DNA from: Clostridiaceae bacterium
Lineage (GTDB): Bacteria > Bacillota > Clostridia > Saccharofermentanales > DTU023
Assembly: GCA_012800435.1 (NCBI GenBank)
Contig: JAAZJH010000012.1
Span: 1 to 40,287 of the forward strand
Direction of reading: 5' to 3'
DNA length: 40,287 nt
Part shown: positions 8,882 through 15,822 of the stretch, one piece after another
Layout of the letters: the number at the start of each line of letters is the position of its first letter
Numbering within the stretch: the first letter of the stretch is position 1
Translations under genes and position numbers: made by a program
Notes under the pieces: model-generated
The model's input: the letters and a program-made list of their open reading frames with translations, nothing else
Databases searched by the model: none
Told to the model about the DNA's origin: nothing

Positions 8882-8948
8882 GTTTCCCTCCTTATGAAGC
8901 TGATAAAAGCCGATCAAGACTTTTCTATGGTTAAAGATATTCCATTAC

Positions 8949-8954
8949 ATTATA
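8949..8954 (-). promoter_or_regulatory. Probable -10 element (TATAAT) for the YtxH operon
   Basis: The minus strand reads CTGTATAATGTAATGG, with a perfect -10 hexamer 68 bases before the YtxH start codon. The -35 region is AT-rich and poor. The core GTATAATGT is shared with two other minus-strand upstream regions. Confidence 0.45.
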
Positions 8955-9311
8955 CAGAAATTATTACACAAAAACGATGGTAATGTAACTTCATTTTTTT
9001 CTTAGAATATATGATACCTCTTTTACAGAGTACTATATTATGAAAAGGGAACAACAAGCTTTTATTACTGGATGAGTAATGTGATTTGCGAAAAAAGAAC
9101 GCTGGGTCAGCATTGTTATCGTCTGCTGGCGGATGAGCTGCATAGTTGCTATAGATGAGCAACTGAGGTAGGATGTTCGCCTATGAGACAATTCACGTTC
9201 AAAAAACACTGTAGCTGATCCTTAAAATTACCATTAGGACATTCGCCTATCGAACGACAGGTATTTGAAAGGCTATTTAATTGAGTATACATAAGATATT
9301 GGGAGGTTCTC
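8955..9311. other. Divergent intergenic region upstream of ppa
   Basis: About 360 bases separate the YtxH promoter from ppa. It contains a 7-base inverted repeat (AGTTGCT/AGCAACT, 9144-9164) and two near-copies of a short word, ATGTTCGCCTAT (9174-9185) and ACATTCGCCTAT (9240-9251), 66 bases apart. A possible ppa promoter is TTGAAA at 9265-9270 with TACATA 17 bases later at 9288-9293, which is weak. I found no coding sequence. Confidence 0.4.
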
Positions 9312-9839
9312 ATGAATCCTTGGAATAATCTGCCTAAGGACAAAATACAACCGGATGATTTTCTTGCTGTTATCGAGATTCCAAAGGGAAGCAAACAAAA
9401 ATATGAGGTAGATCCTCAAACAGGCCTTTTGCGACTCGATCGTATTCTCTACACGTCAACGCACTATCCGCAAAATTACGGTTTTATTCCGCAGACCAAG
9501 TCTGATGACGGAGACCCGCTGGATGTTCTAGTGCTCTGCTCCGAGAGTTTGACTCCGCTTTGTATGGTGCGCTGTTACCCGATTGGCGCTATTAAGATGA
9601 CGGATGATGACGACATTGATGAAAAAATCATTGCCGTGCCTTTTGATGATCCTCAGATGCGCTCTTATCAAAATCTAACGGATTTACCGGATCATGTTTA
9701 CAACGAAATCATGCATTTTTTCGAAGTTTATAAAGATTTAGAGAATATCAAAACCGATATTTTACAGATTGATGGACGTGAAACTGCCAATAAGATCATT
9801 GCCCACAGTCGCGCGGCGTACGAAGCGGCAAATATCTGA
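9312..9839 (+). CDS. ppa: Inorganic pyrophosphatase (family I, soluble)
   Basis: The 175-residue enzyme hydrolyses pyrophosphate, pulling biosynthetic reactions forward. Family I hallmarks are all visible: AVIEIPKGSKQKYEVD, the HYPQNYGFIPQT segment, the DGDPLDVLVL signature with its metal-binding aspartates, GAIKMTDDDDIDEKIIAVP, and FFEVYKDLE near the end. Length matches bacterial family I enzymes. GGGAGG lies six bases before the ATG. The gene is alone on the plus strand and runs into rtcB with only eight bases between the stop codons; no terminator is evident in that gap. Confidence 0.97.
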   Translation: MNPWNNLPKDKIQPDDFLAVIEIPKGSKQKYEVDPQTGLLRLDRILYTSTHYPQNYGFIPQTKSDDGDPLDVLVLCSESLTPLCMVRCYPIGAIKMTDDDDIDEKIIAVPFDDPQMRSYQNLTDLPDHVYNEIMHFFEVYKDLENIKTDILQIDGRETANKIIAHSRAAYEAANI

Positions 9840-9847
9840 TGCTGAAA

Positions 9848-10954
9848 TTATCCCTTAAAGTTGTATAGAGGTTTTAGGTGGGCAATGATTTCTGCTGAGT
9901 CGTGGATATTATCGGTGACAATGCTTTTATCTTTGTAGGCCTCCGGCGACTCATCAATAGTTTGTTTATTGATCGATGTTGAATAGACCTGACTCATCGA
10001 TTTCTTGAAGTTTTCTAATGATAGTACCCGTTTAGCCTCAGTTCTTGACAATACCCTCCCTGCCCCGTGCGGCGCAGAGTAATTCCAATCAGGATTTCCC
10101 TTCCCGATAGCGATCAACGACCCATCGCGCATATTTAATGGGATCAAAATTTTTTCTCCCTTTTGTGCTGAAACAGCACCCTTTCTTAAGATCATGTTTT
10201 TCAAATCAACATAGTTGTGAATAGTCGTAAATTCATCGATGATTTCCCATCCCATGCTTTCAACAATAATATCTCGTATAGCTAACCTGTTATATACGGC
10301 ATATTCCTGCATGATTTTCATGTCATGAAGATAGTCACTGTATTTTTCGCCCTCTAAATAGGCAAGACTCTTAGGCTGATGAGGCGTCATCTTCATGGCT
10401 TCTCTCTGATACAGGGAGGCTACTTGATTTCCAATGTTTCTAGAGCCGGTATGAATGACCAAATAGAGGTCATTATTCTCGTCTTGATTGATCTCGATGA
10501 AGTGATTTCCGCCCCCAAGTGTGCCTATTGATCTTTCTGCACGTTTGATGTTCAATTTCTTATCGTTTTTTCCATTTCTTCTAATTTTTAGCTTATTGAC
10601 ATCGACATATTTGACATACTCGTGAGCTTTATTTCGAATGGAAAACCCGGAAGGTATCTTGCAGCGGATGACGGTATCTAAAGTCGAAAAATCAATCTTT
10701 CTTACTTTGATTTTGCTCGTTAACATCCCGCATCCTATATCTACTCCTACAAGATTCGGTACGACTTTGTCTCGAATTGTCATCGTTGTGCCGATCGTCG
10801 AACCGGCTCCGGCATGAACATCGGGCATGACTCTAATTTTGCTGTTCTCAACAAAGGGTTGATCGAGCATCGTCTTAATTTGCAATCTCGCCCCTTCTTC
10901 TATTTCATCTACAAAAACTTTTGCCGTGTTGTATTTGCCTTCGATGATGATCAT
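9848..10954 (-). CDS. rtcB: RtcB family RNA ligase
   Basis: RtcB joins RNA 2',3'-cyclic phosphate or 3'-phosphate ends to 5'-OH ends using GTP and Mn2+. The 368-residue product has the metal and guanylate motifs in order: VGVDIGCGM with Cys75, GTLGGGNHFIE with Asn150-His151, HTGSRNIG with His168, IHNYVD near His246, and the guanylylated His296 in SAPHGAGR. I start at MIIIEGKYNTAKV because GGAAAGAGAG precedes it; an ATG eight codons upstream has no ribosome binding site. No archease or rtcA is adjacent. The gene and its upstream DNA are clearly more AT-rich than neighbours, suggesting separate acquisition. RNA repair is the known family role; the substrate here is unknown. Confidence 0.95.
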   Translation of the reverse strand: MIIIEGKYNTAKVFVDEIEEGARLQIKTMLDQPFVENSKIRVMPDVHAGAGSTIGTTMTIRDKVVPNLVGVDIGCGMLTSKIKVRKIDFSTLDTVIRCKIPSGFSIRNKAHEYVKYVDVNKLKIRRNGKNDKKLNIKRAERSIGTLGGGNHFIEINQDENNDLYLVIHTGSRNIGNQVASLYQREAMKMTPHQPKSLAYLEGEKYSDYLHDMKIMQEYAVYNRLAIRDIIVESMGWEIIDEFTTIHNYVDLKNMILRKGAVSAQKGEKILIPLNMRDGSLIAIGKGNPDWNYSAPHGAGRVLSRTEAKRVLSLENFKKSMSQVYSTSINKQTIDESPEAYKDKSIVTDNIHDSAEIIAHLKPLYNFKG

Positions 10955-11089
10955 AATGACTCTCTTTCCATAAAACATTAAAATTTACTTATTGTGCGCT
11001 ATTTATTGCTTAATTATTGTTATAATATTAATAAAAATTCTAACGATTAGAACCTTGTGTTGCATTTACAATTACACACATTATACGGC

Positions 11090-11095
11090 ATATTT
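11090..11095 (-). promoter_or_regulatory. Possible -10 element upstream of rtcB
   Basis: TATAAT occurs on the minus strand within GTATAATGTGTG, 136 bases before the rtcB start. There is no good -35. The long A/T-rich leader that would result contains no structure I could identify. Confidence 0.3.
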
Positions 11096-11204
11096 TTTAA
11101 CAGCATATATAATTTCGTGGCTTGGCTCTCGTTTAACATTTTTATTCAAGATAAAAACGTAAACTTGAGCGGCGTAATAATTGTTCCATGGGAAAATAAC
11201 GATA

Positions 11205-11234
11205 CCGCTATTGATACACATGCACCCATAGCGG
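11205..11234 (-). terminator. Possible terminator just after tRNA-Ala
   Basis: On the minus strand CCGCTAT and ATAGCGG form a 7-bp stem around a 16-base loop, followed by TATCGTTATTTTCC. It starts 10 bases after the tRNA 3' end. The loop is long and the T-run interrupted, so termination is likely only partial and read-through into rtcB is conceivable. Confidence 0.35.
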
Positions 11235-11243
11235 CATTCATTG

Positions 11244-11319
11244 TGGTGGACGATAAGAGATTCGAACTCTCGACCTCTGCGATGCGAACGCAGCGCTCTC
11301 CCAGCTGAGCTAATCGCCC
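11244..11319 (-). tRNA. tRNA-Ala, anticodon CGC
   Basis: Read on the minus strand the gene starts GGGCGATTAGCTCAG and ends with an encoded CCA. The acceptor stem GGGCGAT/ATCGTCC contains the G3-U70 pair that identifies alanine tRNAs. The D arm is GCTC/GAGC, the anticodon arm CTGCG-TTCGCAT-CGCAG gives anticodon CGC (codon GCG), the variable loop is AGGTC, and the T arm is GAGAG-TTCGAAT-CTCTT. All helices close. Confidence 0.97.
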
Positions 11320-11363
11320 ATATTATCCTGATAACAGCAATGTTTCTTTCGTGCCGCTTCGCT

Positions 11364-11391
11364 ATTGTACCACAAGTATTCGCCTTGTCCA
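11364..11391 (-). promoter_or_regulatory. Promoter of tRNA-Ala
   Basis: On the minus strand TGGACA (11386-11391) and TACAAT (11364-11369) are separated by 16 bases, each matching consensus at five of six positions. An extended -10 TG is also present (TGGTACAAT). It would start transcription about 38 bases before the tRNA. Confidence 0.6.
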
Positions 11392-11547
11392 ATCGTTCGA
11401 TTTTGACTGGTTATATAAGCAACAATTGGAGCTGAACGCTAAAGAAGGTCGATCGCAAGGCAGGTCGTGAGCTAGATTACAAGGGTTAATGCCGCTTCGT
11501 TTAACCTTAATTCAAAGAAGAAAAAAATCTTAATGGCGCAGAAAACA
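11392..11547. other. Non-coding gap between tRNA-Ala promoter and protease terminator
   Basis: With the tRNA promoter and the terminator at 11548-11571, this makes up the 288 bases between the tRNA and the large protease gene. I see no gene or repeat in it. Confidence 0.4.
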
Positions 11548-11571
11548 GGAACGGCGCGTCTGCGCCGTTCC
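11535..11571 (-). terminator. Terminator of the large subtilase gene
   Basis: A perfect 10-bp stem, GGAACGGCGC paired with GCGCCGTTCC around a four-base loop (11548-11571), lies 37 bases past the protease stop codon. On the minus strand it is followed by TGTTTTCTGCG, a short T-run. Confidence 0.7.
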
Positions 11572-11607
11572 CTACTCTATCTACGCATTATTTTGTTACT
11601 TACCCGA

Positions 11608-14600
11608 TTAGTTGGTGCCGATATTTAGTGGTCGTCCTTCATAGCTCATCGTATTGATAGGTGTCACCTTACCATTCCTAATCTCACAGACTTTCCAAAG
11701 GGTGCCTTCTTGGTACGGCACATCAAAGCTTATCGGTTCACTATCGCCTTCAAAGTAGACAAGGACTGTGGCATCAGAATTTGCGAGAGCATAGGATCCC
11801 CTTTGCTTCGCCGTGTTTGTAAAATCATGCACATAAACCGTATAGACGACATCTTTTTCCGGGGACGATAAAATGACGGCTTCCGGACCATAACCGAGGT
11901 CACTGTCTGCTTCTACCCATGCATCAGGGTAGTCGGGATTTCCATAGTAAACATAATCGGAAAAGGCAAACAGATGGAACGGGCGTCCGTAACTTTCGAT
12001 TGGCGCAGTGACGTGAAGATCAAGATCTTCCGGTGCAGGACCCCATTCGAGGATAACGGCAATCTCTCCTTCATTCAATTCGGAGCCTAAAGGCTGAAGA
12101 TAAAATACACCTAGATCTGTGACAGCGCCTTCCTTGACGACAAAGGAGTCCACATACACCGATACGTAACCATCCGCCTCAATTGTAAAAGGCTCCATCG
12201 TTCCAGAACTCTCACCAAGCGTACCAACCCAGAAAATAAACTCTCCTTCAATCTGCGCCAACATGTCATCCGGATACGGCCAGTCAAAGTACGTGTCTTC
12301 ATAATCGGCCGGTGAACCGTCAAGCCACGTGAGATCCACAAAACTGAATGATGGTATAGGCTTTTTCGTTACGGCATCGTAAACAAAGCCCGCAAAACCG
12401 CCACAGCCTTCTCTTGGCGTGAAAGGCGTGTGACCCGGAATGCGAATAACACCGTCATCGGGATCCGGCTCAACCGGTTGCGGCTGCGGTTCCGGACCAG
12501 GGGATGTGCCCTCGCGTTTGAGGTAAACGACACCGGCATCAGTAAACAACCCCTCTTTGATATTAAAATCGCCGAGGTAAACAGAAACGTAGCCGTCAGC
12601 GTGTACCGTCAAGTCCTCAACATCACCCTCCGTTCCTTGGACATCGACAAGAATCATATATTCGCCCTGCAACTGAGCATATTTGCCCTCTGCAGGCGGG
12701 AACGTGTACTCAAAGGTGTAGTGTTCCGGTTCTCCGGTGTCAAAATCTCTATAGGAAACTTCAATCCAGAAGTCTGAGATCGGTGTTTTGGTCTCGTCAT
12801 CGTATACAAAACCGACAAATCCACCCCAGCCGTCTCTCGGGGTAAAGGGTGTATGTCCGGGAATGCGGACGACGTCCTCGCTTTCAGGCTCAAGATATAT
12901 TTTTCCCAGATCCGTGACTTCTCCGCCACGAACGGTGAATGGCGGAACCTCATAAGTTTTATAGCCTATTGCCTCGATCACAAGATCAGCGACAGTCGTA
13001 TCCTGTCCGTCTTCGGCGAGTACTCTTGTGAAGAATTCACCCATCTTTTGTGCATCGTAGGACGCAGGATACGGGTATGTATAATCGAGTGTTACTAATT
13101 CTCCGTTATGATCAGTCAAATACAAAGTAAATAATGCAATTTCACTTTTCGAATCCGCATCGCACACAAAGCCGGTAAAGCCGCCCTTGCCGCTTTCACC
13201 TCTAAACGGCGTGTGACCGGGGAACTGAAATACACCCGGTTCTCCCGGTTTGGTTGGCTGCGGCGGTCCCGGGTATGGCGTAACCGCAGGATTAGGAATC
13301 ACTTGTCCTGGCGGAAGCAGAGGAGTATCCCCCGTCTTCGCGTAGTCTGCAGAAAGCGCAGCGTTGACAACAGGAATGATATTCGTGCCGTCCGTCGTGA
13401 ATGTATCGGTTCTCTCCATTAAGATAGCCTTGACCTGAGATGCATAGTATTCAGGATGCGCGCCATAAATCAATGATGCGACACCTGCTGCCATCGGAGA
13501 GGCCATTGAAGTTCCCGATTTGAAGTCATAGCCTTGACCGGGAACCGTGCTGAAAATATCTGATCCCGGTGCGGCGATATCTATGAGGGTACCGTAGTTT
13601 GAGTAATCGGGCATACGATACGCGTACTTAATACGGTCATCGACTCCTTTGTCGAAATCGATAGGCGTATTCTCAATCGAAGCGACCATCACCGTATGTC
13701 TGCGTCCGGGATCGGTGCCCATCATAATACGGTTCATTTCGAAGTCAGCTGCATCCATTCCCTCATTACCTGCTGCTTTAAAAACGAGGAAGTCGTAGCC
13801 GAGACTTTCAAGCCTCAGACACAGATCACCATAGGCCTGTGTCTCAATCAGTTCATCTTTGCCGTCCGGTTCGGATGGATCGCTATCTCCAACACTGAAA
13901 TTGATCACACGACATCCTTGCTCAACGAGGGTCGTGAGCGTAACTTCAAGTTCAAACGATGTTGTGACGTTCCAAAGATCAAGCTCTCCTGTGTCTTCGT
14001 TAACACTCATGTGCCAATAATGATAAAAATACGGCACCGTGTTCCAGTTAACGCCTGTCGCTCCGATACCGTTATCACCCAGTTCACTGATAATACCGGT
14101 GACATGTGTTCCATGCTCTTTTAAACGGTAGTAGCGAGATCCGGGCGACTTATCGGACTTTGTGTAATAAAGCTCAAGGTCCTCAAGAGTCTCCATTGTA
14201 TATGTCGGGAAAAGATAGATCTTTGAGCGGTCAATACCAAGATCTTCGTGATCGTACTCGATACCGCCGTCAGCGACACCGATTGAAATCGGTGTAAAAC
14301 CATCGAGATCTTTCCAGACGAGCGGAGCTCGGATAACTTCCAGACCCCAATTATTGCCATCCGGATTGTTGATATCCCATGAATCAAGCTTGGCATCGTT
14401 TGTATAAAATTGTGCTTCAGAGCGTTTATAAACATAATTATATTGCGCGATCTCAACGCTCGGATGAGCACGAAGCGTTTCCAAAATTGCGTCCAATTCG
14501 GCAGAACTGACCTTGTCATAGCGAATCTGATACCGCAAGATTGACGGTATTTCACCCACGATCTTACCGCCCGTCTCAGATGCTAACTGCTCCGCGATAG

Positions 14601-15582
14601 AACGGTCACTATCCATAGTGAGTGAGATAAGTAACTCATTCGACAAACTGTCAAAATCACCCGATTTTCCAATGCGAATCTTCGATCGATCGGGCGGTGA
14701 GGAGATACCGGATGCATAGTGTAGGTTGAATGGAATGGGGTCTGATGTGCCGAACATCGTTTTCAGCGTAATATACAACGTGTGGTTACCGATCTTCGCA
14801 TTGGCATCTGAACGTGCCCACGGTCCACGTTCTTGAGACGATTTGTTGATTTTGCGGTCAAGGGAAAGTTTGGGTAGAATACCCGTTTTCTCGAAGATCC
14901 CGCCATCAATATTGTCGAGTATCTTATACGCGTCCGGATCGGTTGGATCGGAGGGATTGAGCGCGTAGCGAATCTCTCGGATCATTTGGTTCGATTTGGC
15001 TTGCAGTGACAGTTTACTGATGGTACCGTCTAATGTTTGACGAATGCCTTCGAGTCGTACTTCCGGTCGAAGAGGAAGAGAATAAATAAGAAAAGCGGCG
15101 ACCAGTGCAATTAACACACTTAATATGGACAGCCCGATAATCAAGCCTTTCTTTTTCTTCTTTCGGGGAGGTTTGACAGAAGGAGACGATTTTTGCCATC
15201 CGTCCTGCGAAGATACTTGTCCGTACGATGGAGAAGAAGTCATCGGCGATTGTGGCTGCATAGGAGGACGGTAACCCGGTTGTGGCGGAGGTGCTCCGAC
15301 CGGATATCCCGTTTGTACGGAACCAGAATACGGCGTGGAAGATTGATGACCCTGTATAAAACCAGAATACGGCGCGGGAGGTTGATGACCCTGCACGGAA
15401 GGAGATTGTGTCGGCGCCGGGGTATAATAGTCCGAGCGGATGTCACCTCTTCCGGAATCGGGCTCAGTGCTGGAAGGTCTTGGAGCTCCCTCCGGCTGTC
15501 CTTTTGATTCGATGGGTTGACCGCACATGATGCAAAAGCGTACATCATCCTCGTTTACATGCCCGCAGTTATTACACCGCAT
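11608..15582 (-). CDS. Membrane-anchored subtilisin-like (S8) protease with zinc ribbon and repeat domains
   Basis: This 1324-residue protein begins with a CxxC-x10-CxxC zinc ribbon (Cys3, 6, 17, 20). A Pro/Gln/Tyr/Ser-rich linker to about 140 and a Lys-rich stop-transfer before one membrane helix (about 146-168) follow. The remainder should lie outside the cell. The S8 domain spans about 430-730, with Asp438 (GVADGG), His490 (EHGTHVTG), oxyanion Asn606 (AAGNEG) and Ser692 (SGTSMASP). Three related modules starting with PGHTPF and containing GFVGFVYD lie at about 786-900, 905-1022 and 1046-1163. A C-terminal segment with LEWGPAPEDLDLHV resembles the YfaP/DUF2135 beta-domain. AAAGGAG precedes the ATG. 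There is no signal peptide, so the helix must act as a signal anchor. Substrate unknown. Confidence 0.93.
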   Translation of the reverse strand: MRCNNCGHVNEDDVRFCIMCGQPIESKGQPEGAPRPSSTEPDSGRGDIRSDYYTPAPTQSPSVQGHQPPAPYSGFIQGHQSSTPYSGSVQTGYPVGAPPPQPGYRPPMQPQSPMTSSPSYGQVSSQDGWQKSSPSVKPPRKKKKKGLIIGLSILSVLIALVAAFLIYSLPLRPEVRLEGIRQTLDGTISKLSLQAKSNQMIREIRYALNPSDPTDPDAYKILDNIDGGIFEKTGILPKLSLDRKINKSSQERGPWARSDANAKIGNHTLYITLKTMFGTSDPIPFNLHYASGISSPPDRSKIRIGKSGDFDSLSNELLISLTMDSDRSIAEQLASETGGKIVGEIPSILRYQIRYDKVSSAELDAILETLRAHPSVEIAQYNYVYKRSEAQFYTNDAKLDSWDINNPDGNNWGLEVIRAPLVWKDLDGFTPISIGVADGGIEYDHEDLGIDRSKIYLFPTYTMETLEDLELYYTKSDKSPGSRYYRLKEHGTHVTGIISELGDNGIGATGVNWNTVPYFYHYWHMSVNEDTGELDLWNVTTSFELEVTLTTLVEQGCRVINFSVGDSDPSEPDGKDELIETQAYGDLCLRLESLGYDFLVFKAAGNEGMDAADFEMNRIMMGTDPGRRHTVMVASIENTPIDFDKGVDDRIKYAYRMPDYSNYGTLIDIAAPGSDIFSTVPGQGYDFKSGTSMASPMAAGVASLIYGAHPEYYASQVKAILMERTDTFTTDGTNIIPVVNAALSADYAKTGDTPLLPPGQVIPNPAVTPYPGPPQPTKPGEPGVFQFPGHTPFRGESGKGGFTGFVCDADSKSEIALFTLYLTDHNGELVTLDYTYPYPASYDAQKMGEFFTRVLAEDGQDTTVADLVIEAIGYKTYEVPPFTVRGGEVTDLGKIYLEPESEDVVRIPGHTPFTPRDGWGGFVGFVYDDETKTPISDFWIEVSYRDFDTGEPEHYTFEYTFPPAEGKYAQLQGEYMILVDVQGTEGDVEDLTVHADGYVSVYLGDFNIKEGLFTDAGVVYLKREGTSPGPEPQPQPVEPDPDDGVIRIPGHTPFTPREGCGGFAGFVYDAVTKKPIPSFSFVDLTWLDGSPADYEDTYFDWPYPDDMLAQIEGEFIFWVGTLGESSGTMEPFTIEADGYVSVYVDSFVVKEGAVTDLGVFYLQPLGSELNEGEIAVILEWGPAPEDLDLHVTAPIESYGRPFHLFAFSDYVYYGNPDYPDAWVEADSDLGYGPEAVILSSPEKDVVYTVYVHDFTNTAKQRGSYALANSDATVLVYFEGDSEPISFDVPYQEGTLWKVCEIRNGKVTPINTMSYEGRPLNIGTN
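15323..15400 (-). repeat. Tandem duplication of 39 bp in the Pro-rich linker of the subtilase
   Basis: Two adjacent 39-base copies (15323-15361 and 15362-15400) differ at a few positions and encode QGHQxxxPYSG twice. The length is a multiple of three, so copy-number change would lengthen the linker without breaking the frame. Confidence 0.85.
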
Positions 15583-15822
15583 AATGATCTCCTTTCCGTC
15601 ACGCTAACAGACGTATGCATAATTGACCTGTTGATTAGTTTAACAAAAAAAATCGAACTTTCATAGAAATAAAGCAATTCATACAAACGCGTCCTTCTTA
15701 TTTTAAAATGTAATTGTTCGACATGCACTGAAAAGTTCCGGTGATTTAAGATGCTTCTCACAGATAACTTATAGGTGCAGGCACAGACTTGCTCCCCATC
15801 TTGGCGTTTGTTAGGATGAAAA

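Noticed and set aside
8950-9162. 70-codon minus-strand frame between the YtxH gene and ppa
   Set aside because: Low-complexity translation, no ribosome binding site, and it covers the YtxH promoter.
9840-9847. Bidirectional terminator between ppa and rtcB
   Set aside because: The gap is eight bases and no hairpin with T-runs spans the two stop codons.
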